Source: Stigonema ocellatum SAG 48.90 = DSM 106950
GTDB taxonomy: Bacteria > Cyanobacteriota > Cyanobacteriia > Cyanobacteriales > Nostocaceae
Direction: 5' to 3'
NCBI GenBank assembly: GCA_016903675.1
Contig: JADQBA010000013.1
Span: 48,262-112,261, forward strand
DNA length: 64,000 bases
This document shows, piece after piece, positions 42,704 to 51,948 of this stretch. A program made the translations under genes and the position numbers. The notes under the pieces are model-generated. The model was not told where the DNA came from. It saw only the letters and a program-made list of their open reading frames with translations, and made no database searches. How positions within the stretch are numbered: position 1 is the stretch's first letter; every line of letters begins with the position of its first letter.

Positions 42704-45319
42704 ATGAAATCTGATCTGGTGCCCGATTTTAGAAAACTTCGTCTTCCCACCGAAGAATTTACAAAGTTATTTCCTTTCCATCTGGTCATAGATCGAGAAA
42801 TGAAGATCGTCGAGGTCGGTGAGGTAATTCAGCGCATTTTTAAACCTATTCAGATCCTTGATTCTTCTTTAAAAGAATGTTTCTCCATCAATCGCCCCAA
42901 ATGCCCAGCTAACTTTGAAGCTATTTGCCAGCAAACACGATCGCTGTTTCTCCTGGAATCTCACTACAAGGAAATGCAGTTTAAGGGACAGATGATATAT
43001 CTGGAAGCATCTGATTATCTGCTTTTTCTTGGCTCTCCCTGGATTACCGATATTGCCGATTTAAAAAAGCTAGGTCTAAGCCTAAATGATTTTCCTTTAT
43101 GGGACTCTGTTTTAGATTATCTGTTTCTTTTGCAGGGTAAAAATGCTGCCCTTGCAGATGGCAAAAAACTCCATGAGAAACTAACAGTTCAGCGAACCGA
43201 ATTACAAGCAACAGCCTCACGATTGAGAACGCTGATTGAAAGTTTACAAATTGGCGTTTTACTGGAAGATGAAACCAGACATATCCTTCTGGCAAATCAG
43301 CAGTTTTGTCATCTGTTTGACATTCCCATGACTCCAGAGGCTTTAAAAGGCATGGATTGTCGGCTTGTAGCTAAGTGTAACAAAGAACTCTTAGCTGAGC
43401 CAGAGGAATTTATTCGGTACGTAGATGAGGTTGTCACTCAAAGAAAAATAGTTCTCAATAAAGAATGGCATCTCCAAAATGGCAGAATTTTTGCACAGGA
43501 CTACGTACCAATTGTAATTGATGATAAATTATATGGTCATTTGTGGAAATATGACGACATTACCCTAAGGAAACAATCTGAAAATATCATCAGGTTAAGT
43601 GAAGAACGGTTAAAGCTAGCTTTAGATGCTGTAAACGAAGGTCTTTGGGACTGGAATTTGGAAACTGGAGAAGTTTATCGCAGCCCACGTTGGTTCACAA
43701 TGCTAGGTTATGACCCAGATGAGCTGGAAAACAATATGAAAGTTAGCAATAAGTTGATCCATCCGGAGGATCAGTCCCTAATGCAACAACGACTCATAGC
43801 CCACCTCAAGGGTCATACTCCTTTCTATGAGGTAGAAGTTCGTTTACTAGCTAAATCTGGAGAATGGAAGTGGATTCTGAATCGAGGTAAGTTAGTGAGC
43901 CACGATTCCCAAGGAAAATCCTTGAGAATGGTTGGAACTCATCTGGATATTACCGAACGCAAAAAGGTGGAAGAAGAGCTAAAAAAGCAATACCAACGAG
44001 CTCTTGTGCTCAAGGGGATTACTGAAAAAATTCGTCAATCCTTGCAATTGGATGAAATTCTCCAAATAACGGTTAAGGAAGTTCAGCAGATTTTGTCTAC
44101 TGATCGCGTCATAATCTTCCGATTAAACCCTGATGGTTCCGGCAGAGTTGTTCAGGAGGCAGTTGTTCCAGGATGCTCACCTATTTTAGACCAGGATATT
44201 TATGACCCTTGTCTTCAGGAAGGATACCTTGAGGCTTATCGTGAAGGGCACATTACAGCCATTTGCGACCTGGATAAAGCAGGATTGAAATCTTGCTATG
44301 TGGAATTTTTAAGCCGACTTCAGGTAAAAGCTAATCTGGTCGTACCGATTCTAGTGCGAGACAATTTATGGGGGTTATTGATTGCCCATCAGTGCAATCA
44401 GCCTAGGCAGTGGACTGAATTAGAATTGGATCTCCTCAAACACCTGGCAGATCAACTGGGTATTGGTATCACCCAATCACAATTGCTGGCTCAGGAAACT
44501 CGTCAAGCTCATCGATTATATCAAACAAATCAAGAACTTCAAACATTAGCTGAGGATTTACAGACACAAAAACAGCTTTTAGAAGCAGAATTAAATGAAG
44601 CCGCTGATTACGTAAAATCTATTCTTCCTAACCCCATCTCGGGATTAATCACAATAAACTCCACATTTTTACCCTCCAGCCAATTGGGTGGTGATTGCTT
44701 TGATTACTACTGGCTAGATGAGGATAACTTAGTCATATACCTCCTTGATGTTTCTGGACATGGATTGGCTGCTGCTCTTCCTTCAATTTCAGTGCATAAC
44801 CTGTTACGAGCGCATTCTCTTCCTAATGCCAGTCTTTATCAACCATCCGAAGTTCTTCAAAATTTGAATGATATATTCTCAATGGATAAGCACAATGCTC
44901 GGTACTTTACGATTTGGTATGGGGTTTTTAACCGAAGTTCTTATCAGCTGACCTACGCTAGCGCAGGTCATCCTCCAGCTTTACTGCTTTCTAAATCAAC
45001 TGAGTTTGGTCTAGAAGTGCAACAGTTAGCCACTCCAAGCCTACCAATCGGGGTGGGTGCAGAAACAAAATATTATAATGCTGTCTGTGATATTCAAGCA
45101 TTAAGTAAACTCTATGTTTTTAGTGATGGAGTTTACGAAGTTGAACAGTCTGATGGTAGTATGTGGAATTTTAACAGCTTCATCAATTTACTGATGGTAT
45201 GCCATCAACCCCATGAATTGGATAAATTGAGCTTAGACTCTCTTTTAGAAAGCATAAGAAGTTCAACAGGTACTAAAATCTTTACAGATGACTGCTCTTT
45301 AATAGAAATAAACTTTTAA
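42704..45319 (+). CDS. Multi-sensor PP2C phosphatase: HNOBA-PAS-PAS-GAF-SpoIIE
   Basis: From ATG 42704 it has 871 residues; the frame's earlier TTG is less likely. About 20-175 is an HNOBA (heme-NO-binding associated) domain: FPFHLVIDREMKIVEVGEVI and GSPWITDIADLKKLGLSLND. Two PAS domains follow (about 180-300 and 300-425; the second ends VGTHLDITERK). A GAF domain (about 435-605) has D501-P-C503-L and C531-Y532, the spacing of DXCF-type cyanobacteriochromes but with Leu and Tyr at usual Phe and His positions. A coiled coil leads to the SpoIIE-like PP2C domain (about 640-870), with GGDCFDYY, LLDVSGHGLAAAL, YASAGHPPALL and TDDCSL metal sites. It should dephosphorylate the STAS protein in response to signals. 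Confidence 0.9.
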   Translation: MKSDLVPDFRKLRLPTEEFTKLFPFHLVIDREMKIVEVGEVIQRIFKPIQILDSSLKECFSINRPKCPANFEAICQQTRSLFLLESHYKEMQFKGQMIYLEASDYLLFLGSPWITDIADLKKLGLSLNDFPLWDSVLDYLFLLQGKNAALADGKKLHEKLTVQRTELQATASRLRTLIESLQIGVLLEDETRHILLANQQFCHLFDIPMTPEALKGMDCRLVAKCNKELLAEPEEFIRYVDEVVTQRKIVLNKEWHLQNGRIFAQDYVPIVIDDKLYGHLWKYDDITLRKQSENIIRLSEERLKLALDAVNEGLWDWNLETGEVYRSPRWFTMLGYDPDELENNMKVSNKLIHPEDQSLMQQRLIAHLKGHTPFYEVEVRLLAKSGEWKWILNRGKLVSHDSQGKSLRMVGTHLDITERKKVEEELKKQYQRALVLKGITEKIRQSLQLDEILQITVKEVQQILSTDRVIIFRLNPDGSGRVVQEAVVPGCSPILDQDIYDPCLQEGYLEAYREGHITAICDLDKAGLKSCYVEFLSRLQVKANLVVPILVRDNLWGLLIAHQCNQPRQWTELELDLLKHLADQLGIGITQSQLLAQETRQAHRLYQTNQELQTLAEDLQTQKQLLEAELNEAADYVKSILPNPISGLITINSTFLPSSQLGGDCFDYYWLDEDNLVIYLLDVSGHGLAAALPSISVHNLLRAHSLPNASLYQPSEVLQNLNDIFSMDKHNARYFTIWYGVFNRSSYQLTYASAGHPPALLLSKSTEFGLEVQQLATPSLPIGVGAETKYYNAVCDIQALSKLYVFSDGVYEVEQSDGSMWNFNSFINLLMVCHQPHELDKLSLDSLLESIRSSTGTKIFTDDCSLIEINF

Positions 45320-45339
45320 TTTTCAGTAACTTTCAAGAA

Positions 45340-45420
45340 ACACGGGGAGTAGGGAGTGGGGAGTGGGGAGTGGGGGAAGAGGGGAGGAGGGGGGGAGGGG
45401 GGGAATGGGGGTGTTTGTTT
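45340..45420. repeat. G-rich purine tract
   Basis: Nearly continuous G/A with runs of four to seven G on the plus strand, built on GGGGAGTGGGGAGTGGGG. It is similar to the tract at 35990-36040, and both are followed by a related GGGTGGT...GCCGCC phrase. It may form a quadruplex. It follows the phosphatase gene. Confidence 0.7.
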
Positions 45421-45497
45421 CATTCGTAGCGGGTGGTGCGCCGCCCGTGGGGCGCTCTTAAGGAAAACAGGGGTGTAGGGGTGTGAGGGTGTGGGGT

Positions 45498-45671
45498 GTG
45501 AATGCCGTAAACCCCACTATAGAACTGCAAATTTTCTAGAATGGTTAAATCATCGTAGAGCGTGAACTTCTGACTCATGTAGCCGATTCGTTGCCGCAAT
45601 TTTGCACTCCGAAGATTGCCCGTTTCCCCAGCGAGGGATATTTTTCCAGAACTAATGGGCAACATTGCAGC
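45498..45671 (-). pseudogene. Fragment of an ABC transporter ATPase
   Basis: A short piece, SSGKISLAGETGNLRSAKL, RQRIGYMSQKFTLYDDLTI and LENLQFYSGVYGI, covers the region between Walker A and the Q-loop of a DrrA/YhiH-like ABC ATPase. Walker A and everything after the Q-loop are missing. The flanks are repeat DNA. Confidence 0.75.
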
Positions 45672-46015
45672 TTTAAAGCTGCCGTGATACAATACAAAAA
45701 TCAGTACAAAATTTAAAAACCTACCCCCGGACTCGGGGAACGTAGACGCCCGAAACACCACAAGAAGAAATCAGCACGCCCTATGGGCAAACCTGTTGAG
45801 CCTGGGAACCCTAGTGATAGGGATATTAGGACTGAAAAGTCTTAAGAATCTCTGACCCTTTAGGGCAGAGAGTGTCAAGGGTACGCCCCAACACAGGAAG
45901 AAATCAATAATCAAGTTTTTGATCAACAGAAGTTTGAAGCAACAAGGCTACAGCTAAAAGAATAGGGCGATCAAAGAAATTATAGTGAGTGAGGACAACC
46001 GCTAATCATGAACCA

Positions 46016-46291
46016 ATGCCTGAGATTATTTGGACATCCTATCTTCGTTATCGTGCAACCCGAAGGGGCTTTGACTTGGGTCTAATTGAAAATATCCTAC
46101 GCTTCTCCAGCGAACGATATTATGATGTAGAAACAGATCGGGAGATCGCAGTTGGAAAGCATGGTGAACAGCTAGTTTTAATTCCCTACGAACAAAGTGA
46201 AAATATAATTACACCGATTACAATTCACGCCACAACTCGACAACAAATTCGATTTCGTCTAAAAACCGGACGGTTTATCACAAATGTCTGA
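46016..46291 (+). CDS. DUF4258-like putative toxin
   Basis: This is 91 residues from the ATG at 46016; a GTG at 45989 is in frame. IIWTSYLRYRATRRGFDLGL, VETDREIAVGKHGEQLVLIP and RQQIRFRLKTGRF fit a small basic RNase-like fold of the DUF4258/BrnT kind. The stop overlaps the start of the DUF2283 gene by eight bases, the layout of a type II toxin-antitoxin pair. Toxin function is inferred from context. Confidence 0.65.
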   Translation: MPEIIWTSYLRYRATRRGFDLGLIENILRFSSERYYDVETDREIAVGKHGEQLVLIPYEQSENIITPITIHATTRQQIRFRLKTGRFITNV

Positions 46292-46529
46292 TATCAAGCA
46301 ACAATTGCCACAAATGAACTACTTCAAAGAAGAGGATATTCTTCACCTGCTAATCTCCGAAGAGCCTGAATCAGCAAGTGTTGAAATTAGTCCAAATGTC
46401 ACTGCTGAACTGAATGCAGCCGGAGAGTTGATTGGCGTGGAAATTCTCAATGCCAGTAATTACATCCGAGATTTTATTTTGGAATCTGTTCAGGGTAAGC
46501 TGTTGAACTTGGTTCGTAGCGAAGTATAG
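46284..46529 (+). CDS. DUF2283 family protein, putative antitoxin
   Basis: This is 81 residues. MNYFKEEDILHLLISEEPES, then VEISPNVTAELNAAGELIGV and EILNASNYIRDFI are the DUF2283 signature. It is acidic and overlaps the preceding DUF4258-like gene. DUF2283 genes are commonly paired with DUF4258-type genes in cyanobacteria and are thought to be antitoxins. Confidence 0.8.
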   Translation: MSDIKQQLPQMNYFKEEDILHLLISEEPESASVEISPNVTAELNAAGELIGVEILNASNYIRDFILESVQGKLLNLVRSEV

Positions 46530-46744
46530 CCAGCGATCGCCGATCTTGTAGGGTGCGTTAACGAAGTAACCCACCACCCACCACTACAATTATTGATTCA
46601 CCACCAACCGTGGGTACTTTCAGCCAATTGGAAATATAGCTGCAATCCAAATTCCTAATAATTTGGTTATTCTCGTAAACTTTAGTCAGTCTGAATCGAT
46701 GATCCCTAAATAGCTTGTATTTTCTCAGCTATCGTGGTGGAATG

Positions 46745-46798
46745 ATACCAATTCTCTATGAAGTTGCGTATGAATAAAGCTTCATAGAGAATTGGTAT
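46745..46798. repeat. 54-bp hairpin element with 19-bp perfect arms
   Basis: ATACCAATTCTCTATGAAG and its exact inverse flank a 16-base loop. The arms resemble the left end of the IS630-family element at 21543, so this may be a minimal derivative of it. The rest of 46530-46744 has no gene. Confidence 0.75.
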
Positions 46799-46951
46799 AA
46801 GAAGTAAGCAACTCTTCCTTTATTACAGAAGTAACAATTACCAGCTTTGACAAAGCTGCAATCTCACTTTTCTGGGGACAAGCTAAAACCACTCAAGTTC
46901 AGATACCCTGATTACATCACATCTGTTCCCGTTTGTAAAGAAGATTCAAAG

Positions 46952-46977
46952 GCTCAGATGTTGTCTGAGCTTTTTAT
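46952..46977 (+). terminator. Intrinsic terminator-like hairpin
   Basis: GCTCAGA, a five-base loop and TCTGAGC are followed by TTTTTATT on the plus strand. No convincing gene lies directly upstream; a 69-codon frame spanning it (46847-47056) argues against that frame being real. Confidence 0.55.
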
Positions 46978-47363
46978 TCTTCTGATTGTGACTAAATGGA
47001 GATGTCAAAATAGGTCAAAACAACGCCTTTTCAAGGCTTTAAGGCTGTTCTCCTGATATGAGTGTATATTCATCATCTGAAATGTATGCTATGAGGCACT
47101 TCCAGTCAAGCGCGTACATTTTTCCCGTTTTTGGCACGTATGCTATTAGCATGGGACTTCTCCTCCCATGCGGATGTGGTCTGGGTGAGAAACCCATTAA
47201 ATACTGAGTTATTTTTTTGATGTACTGCCAGGCTGGTGCAAGATGTGAATTACCCGATGGGTTGCAGGTGGCAGCTTAATGGCTGGTGGCAATGGTGCGG
47301 GCTGCGACAATCAAGGGTCGATCATACTAGTCCGCCACATAAATTTTGACAGGTTGTGCAGTT

Positions 47364-47635
47364 GACGCTCCCACGCCTAGAAGGAGTGGGATTCTACAAA
47401 GATTTCGCTTTGTATATCCCTTGCGGGTTCCCCGGCACAAGAAAGTTCACCCCTATGGGTAGAGTGTTATTTCCTCAAACCTCGTCAATTCGAGTGTAGG
47501 GCGTACGGGCGTATTGCAATACGCCCCTACCCCCAGTCCGGGGGTAGGTTTTAAGGTGCAATGCTTGACCAATCAGATTATAGCACACAATTCTATTGAC
47601 TGCGATAAGGTGCGTCGCATTCATCCCACACCTGT
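47364..47635. mobile_element. Non-autonomous IS605-derived element (PATE-like)
   Basis: It has the same kind of hairpin end as the IS605 element, CCCACGCCTAGAAGGAGTGGG (47370-47390), and the same opposite end (TGCGTCGCATTC, ATCCCACACC; 47610-47632). The flanking sequence GTTCGCGCAGCGTCTCC...ATTCGGACGGTTG is shared with 40575-40632. It has no tnpB, only about 220 bases including the palindrome at 47507-47526. Confidence 0.6.
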
Positions 47636-48039
47636 TCGCGCAGCGTCTCCCCTTGGGATTCGGACGGTTGAAAATTGAGCAGATACTCAACTCTCAACCA
47701 AGTGGGCTTTCTGCTTTGATAGTGTAAGACCGTTGACCGATAAAATGATTGGTCAATCTAGTAATTCGGTTGAAATTCTTCAACCGTGCTTGACCCATGT
47801 TTAAACGATACGAAATGATGAGTATAATCTGGGAGAGTCAAATTCAGGGGTTCAAAAAGGGTGACTTTAGAAACTAGGTAAAATTCATTGCCAGAAATTT
47901 TGCTGCTTCTACGTAACCTGATTGCAGTTTAGCAGATTTTTCTGTTTTCAATCATTTTTTACTACATGACCATTTTTAAAGAAACAGTGAAGGGGAGATG
48001 CAAAAGGATGAAGCAAACCTAATGATAGCAATCAATGGT

Positions 48040-48300
48040 ATATAGTCCTGTAGTGATACTCCCAAAAGCTAACACCGTAGCTAAGAGTCATCAGTGGCAG
48101 TTGATAGAACCCTTACTTTACCGTGAAAAAGCAACGGGTCGTCTTTTGACCTTGTCCAAGAGGTTTGCACTTTGCGGGAACTATTCGGCGACTTTCAGGG
48201 ACAGACAGTATACAACAAATACTTCCAACCTAGGCAAAGGAATGCGATGTGGGCAGAGATGAAACCCAGCCTCCTGCGGCAATGACATGTTTAAGTAGGC
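48040..48300 (+). pseudogene. Degenerate IS5-family transposase N-terminus
   Basis: SHQWQLIEPLLYREKATGR (near 48075-48135) and, in another frame, DFQGQTVYNKYFQPRQRNAMW (near 48190-48250) match consecutive parts of the DUF4096 N-terminal region of IS5-family transposases. Frameshifts separate them and the DDE domain is missing. The gap on either side (47691-48034 and 48301-48582) shows no other gene. Confidence 0.65.
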
Positions 48301-48582
48301 AAAAGTTATACCCAGAGCGCTGCTATCGTCAGATAGGCACTCCGGGAAAACGACGAGAAAAAGCGGAGCCTTTACTGAACCTAAGTGCGGGTTCTCAAGT
48401 GTTTGAACTTTTGTCTTTTACATGGTACATTTTTCCTTTTGCCCCAGCCTACAGTGCACTAAAATTTATGAACTTTTGTAGAGGTTTCCCTTCTGGACCA
48501 TTCCAGGTTTTTATGATGAACAGTTAATTTTTCACCAAATATATTCAGTCTAAGTTGACAAAACCCCATGGAGTTGCAATAA

Positions 48583-49401
48583 ATGGACTTATACAGAGAT
48601 GCATTGAACATCCTCAAAGAGACTAGCCGAACTTTTTACATCCCAATCATTCGTTTACCGCTTGGTCTACAAGAGGCAGTGGCATCAGCCTACCTGTGTT
48701 TTCGTGCTATTGACGAAATTGAAGATCATCCAGAACTCGATAACCCAACTAAGGCAAAACTTTTGCGTGGGATTAGCTTGACATTACAAGAAGCTGGGGT
48801 TGATGGCTTTGACGTTGATGCTTTCGTGGGATTGAATACACACGAGCATTTATTACCAGAGGTATCCATGAGGATTAGAGAATGGACCCTACTAGCGTCT
48901 GGGACCATTGCACCTCGGATTTGGGATACTACAGCAGCAATGGCAGACCGGATGGCTTTCTGGGCAGAGAGAAACTGGACAATTGACACAGAGTCGGATT
49001 TAGATCGTTATACATTTAGCGTTGCAGGTGCAGTTGGCTTGTTGCTCTCAGATTTATGGGCTTGGTACGATGGAACGCAGACGAACCGCACCCAGGCTAT
49101 TGGATTTGGTCGGGGCTTACAAGTGGTTAATATGCTCCGTAACCACACAGATGATTTGACCCGTGGGGTGGACTTCTTCCCTGAAGGTTGGAGTGCAGAA
49201 CATATGCAAAAGTATGCTTATCGGAATCTAGCCATGGCAGATACCTACACCAACGCCCTCCCAGCAGGTCCAGCTTTAGACTTTTGCCAAATTCCCTTAA
49301 CCTTAGCTTATGGCACCCTGAATGCTCTTGCCAATGGCAAAGATAAACTTAGCCGTAGTGATGTTCTTGCACTCATTGAGCAGGTAATGGATCTCAAATG
49401 A
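48583..49401 (+). CDS. Squalene/phytoene synthase family protein
   Basis: This is 272 residues. The two Asp-rich motifs for prenyl-diphosphate binding are DEIED (near 43-47) and NMLRNHTDD (near 185-193). YLCFRAIDEIEDHPE and YTFSVAGAVGLLLSDLW fit the trans-isoprenyl fold. It is first in an operon with hpnJ and hpnK, so it probably makes squalene or its precursor for hopanoids. Some conserved Arg/Tyr positions differ from typical phytoene synthases, so the exact product is uncertain. Confidence 0.85.
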   Translation: MDLYRDALNILKETSRTFYIPIIRLPLGLQEAVASAYLCFRAIDEIEDHPELDNPTKAKLLRGISLTLQEAGVDGFDVDAFVGLNTHEHLLPEVSMRIREWTLLASGTIAPRIWDTTAAMADRMAFWAERNWTIDTESDLDRYTFSVAGAVGLLLSDLWAWYDGTQTNRTQAIGFGRGLQVVNMLRNHTDDLTRGVDFFPEGWSAEHMQKYAYRNLAMADTYTNALPAGPALDFCQIPLTLAYGTLNALANGKDKLSRSDVLALIEQVMDLK

Positions 49402-49513
49402 ACGTCAGCCACTCTCATGAGTTGATCAACTTGACTAACTGCTGGAGTGCAGTAAGTAACATGAATTGCGTGCAATGGATCTATGACTCTGCTCAACTAA
49501 AGGAGAGATATCA

Positions 49514-50968
49514 GTGAAGAAAACCCTGTTCCTCAATCCTCCTTCCTTCGATGGGTTTGACGGTGGTGCAGGTTCCCGATACCAAGCCAAGCGCGAGATT
49601 ACCTCCTTCTGGTATCCCACATGGCTAGCCCAACCAGCCGCCCTCGTCCCAGGTAGCTTGGTGGTGGATGCTCCACCACATGGTCAAACTGTGGAAGATG
49701 TGCTCAAAATCGCTCTTGATTTTGAACTTATTATCATGCACACCAGCACCCCCTCCCTGGTTAATGATGCCAAGTGCGCCCTCGCAATTAGAGCTTTGAA
49801 CCCCAATGCACAGATTGGCTTCATCGGAGCGCATGTAGCAGTATTACCGGAGGAGACACTGCGTGAAAACCCGGTCATTGACTTTGTGTGTCGTAACGAA
49901 TTTGACTACACCTGCAAGGAACTGGCAGAAGGGAAACCTTGGAATCAAATCAATGGCCTAAGCTACCGAGACGAGAATGGTAACTTATGTCACAACCAGG
50001 AGCGTGAATTGATCCACGATTGGGATGCTATGCCCAGTGTACTGCCCATTTATGCCCATGATTTAGATATTACGAAATATTTCATCGGTTACCTCCTGCA
50101 CCCCTACGTTTCTTTTTACACTGGACGGGGCTGTCCGGCAAAATGCACCTTCTGCCTTTGGCCTCAAACTATTGGTGGTCACCAATACCGCGCTAAAAGC
50201 CCAGAAGCAGTAGGCAAAGAGATGGAAGAAGCCAAAGCTATCTTTGGTGACAAGGTGCGGGAATATATGTTTGATGACGACACCTTCACAATTGATAAAC
50301 AGCGGGCGATCGCCATCAGCGAACACTTAAAGCGACTGAAGCTGACTTGGAGCTGTAACGCCCGCGCTAACTTAGATTACCATACTCTCAAGCAACTGCG
50401 CGACAACGGCTTACGTCTATTACTGGTAGGATTTGAATCCGGCAATCAGCAAATTCTGGACGGCATCAAGAAAGGTATTAAGCTGGAAGTGGCGCGTTCG
50501 TTTATGGAAAACTGCCACAAACTCGGCATCACCGTACACGGCACATTCATCATCGGTTTGCCAAACGAAACCCGCAAGACAATTGAGGAAACCATTCGCT
50601 TCGCTTGCGAAATTAGTCCTCATACCATCCAAGTTTCCATCGCCGCCCCCTATCCAGGTACTGAACTCTATCGACAAGCCCAAGCTAACGGTTGGTTTAC
50701 CAACAATTCCCTGGTGGCGAATTCCGGTATTCAAATGTCTTCACTGCAATATCCTAACCTCTCCAGCACTGAAATTGAAGATGCAGTGGAGCAGCTGTAC
50801 CGTCGATTCTATTTTCGACCCAAAGCTATCATCCCAATTGTCGGTGAAATGCTCAGCGATCCCCAGATGTTAGTGCGCCGTCTGCGAGAGGGTCGCGAGT
50901 TCTTCTCCTACCTGAAAGACCGTCGAACCCAAGCAACCGCTAAAGCACAATCAGTTGTTAGTTCTTAG
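49514..50968 (+). CDS. hpnJ: Hopanoid biosynthesis radical SAM protein HpnJ
   Basis: This is 484 residues, starting at GTG 49514 with AGGAGAG upstream. The N-terminal B12-binding-like domain (1-170) is followed by the radical SAM motif GRGCPAKCTFC (about 203-213; CxxxCxxC), REYMFDDDTF, LLVGFESGNQQILDGIKKG and HGTFIIGLPNETRKTIE. The C-terminal EAL-like FYFRPKAIIPI fits the HpnJ family. From the literature, HpnJ takes part in forming the cyclitol-ether head group of bacteriohopanepolyols. Confidence 0.93.
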   Translation: MKKTLFLNPPSFDGFDGGAGSRYQAKREITSFWYPTWLAQPAALVPGSLVVDAPPHGQTVEDVLKIALDFELIIMHTSTPSLVNDAKCALAIRALNPNAQIGFIGAHVAVLPEETLRENPVIDFVCRNEFDYTCKELAEGKPWNQINGLSYRDENGNLCHNQERELIHDWDAMPSVLPIYAHDLDITKYFIGYLLHPYVSFYTGRGCPAKCTFCLWPQTIGGHQYRAKSPEAVGKEMEEAKAIFGDKVREYMFDDDTFTIDKQRAIAISEHLKRLKLTWSCNARANLDYHTLKQLRDNGLRLLLVGFESGNQQILDGIKKGIKLEVARSFMENCHKLGITVHGTFIIGLPNETRKTIEETIRFACEISPHTIQVSIAAPYPGTELYRQAQANGWFTNNSLVANSGIQMSSLQYPNLSSTEIEDAVEQLYRRFYFRPKAIIPIVGEMLSDPQMLVRRLREGREFFSYLKDRRTQATAKAQSVVSS

Positions 50969-51076
50969 TTCTTAGTTCTTAGTTGTTGGTTGTTAGTGGT
51001 TAGTAGAAAATCTACTAAATACCAACCAATATCAACCACCTAACAACTACCACCAACCACCAACCACCAACCACCA
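50960..51076. repeat. Heptamer-type repeats between hpnJ and the di-iron gene
   Basis: TTAGTTC/TTAGTTG repeats (about 50961-51002) and ACCAACC repeats (about 51044-51075) are roughly inverse to each other and can pair. They lie inside the operon and may modulate downstream expression. Confidence 0.65.
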
Positions 51077-51937
51077 ATGAAACTTGGCAGCGAAAACCAC
51101 AAGGAACTATTCTGTCGCAGCTTCATCGACAGCCACCTAAAGTTCGAGCCTGAACAACTCCCATGGCCCACTCTTGACAGTGTAGGTCAAGAAAGGATAC
51201 GAGGCATTCCTTTCTGGAAAGAAGCCCTCAGAACAGAACAAGGGGCTGGGGCTATGGTAAACGCCTTTGCAGCGACGGTGAGCGATCCCTTATTGCAGGA
51301 AGCGATCGCCCTTCAGGCTATGGAGGAAGACCGCCACGGTAGACTCATTGGGTTTTTGATTAACCATTATGACATTGAAATTTCCCCAATTTCAGAGCCT
51401 GTGCTTCCTAACAATATCAAAACAGCCTTCATTGACTTTGGTTTCGGGGAATGCCTCGATTCTTTCTTAGCCTTTGGGATCTTTGAAATTGCCCGCCAAG
51501 CAAACTACTTCCCTCAAGCATTGTTCGACATTTTCAATCCAATTCTTGACGAAGAAGCACGGCATATCATGTTTTTCGTCAATTGGGTGACTTACCAACA
51601 AATTAATGAGGGTCTCAAGGCTAATTGGTTGCGTGGGGGTCAAGCTCTTTGGCATTACGCTCGTGCGTTTCAAGATAAACTGAATGTCTTTGGTAGCTCC
51701 ATGGAGGACCAACAGGAGGGTTTCACTGCTACGGGAGCTAGTAATTTTGTGGATAATTTGACCCCCGATGTGTTTTTATCCACTTGTCTTCAAGAAAACA
51801 CTCGACGGATGAGCGTCTTTGACAAAGAGCTACTCCAGCCGCGACTGATCCCCAAACTTGCTAAAATTGCCCTGCCCATTCTCAGACTAACATCTCGAAA
51901 ACACAACAACCCCACAGCCCAATTTTCGGAACAATAA
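51077..51937 (+). CDS. Ferritin-like di-iron protein A of the hopanoid operon
   Basis: This is 286 residues. A four-helix di-iron pattern is visible: Glu54, E84xxH87 (MEEDRHGR), Glu125 (FGECLDSF), E160xxH163 (DEEARHIMF). This matches the ferritin-like family of oxidases and oxygenases, not ferritin storage. It lies between hpnJ and hpnK and has a paralogue after hpnK (52802). Inference: an O2-dependent step in hopanoid head-group or ring modification. The reaction is unknown. Confidence 0.8.
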   Translation: MKLGSENHKELFCRSFIDSHLKFEPEQLPWPTLDSVGQERIRGIPFWKEALRTEQGAGAMVNAFAATVSDPLLQEAIALQAMEEDRHGRLIGFLINHYDIEISPISEPVLPNNIKTAFIDFGFGECLDSFLAFGIFEIARQANYFPQALFDIFNPILDEEARHIMFFVNWVTYQQINEGLKANWLRGGQALWHYARAFQDKLNVFGSSMEDQQEGFTATGASNFVDNLTPDVFLSTCLQENTRRMSVFDKELLQPRLIPKLAKIALPILRLTSRKHNNPTAQFSEQ

Positions 51938-51948
51938 CACCAGAATGT

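Noticed and set aside
46847..47056. 69-codon plus-strand ORF
   Set aside because: A terminator-like hairpin lies inside the frame, and there is no family pattern.
48249..48527. 92-codon plus-strand ORF
   Set aside because: It starts inside the decayed IS5-type transposase and has no recognisable domain.
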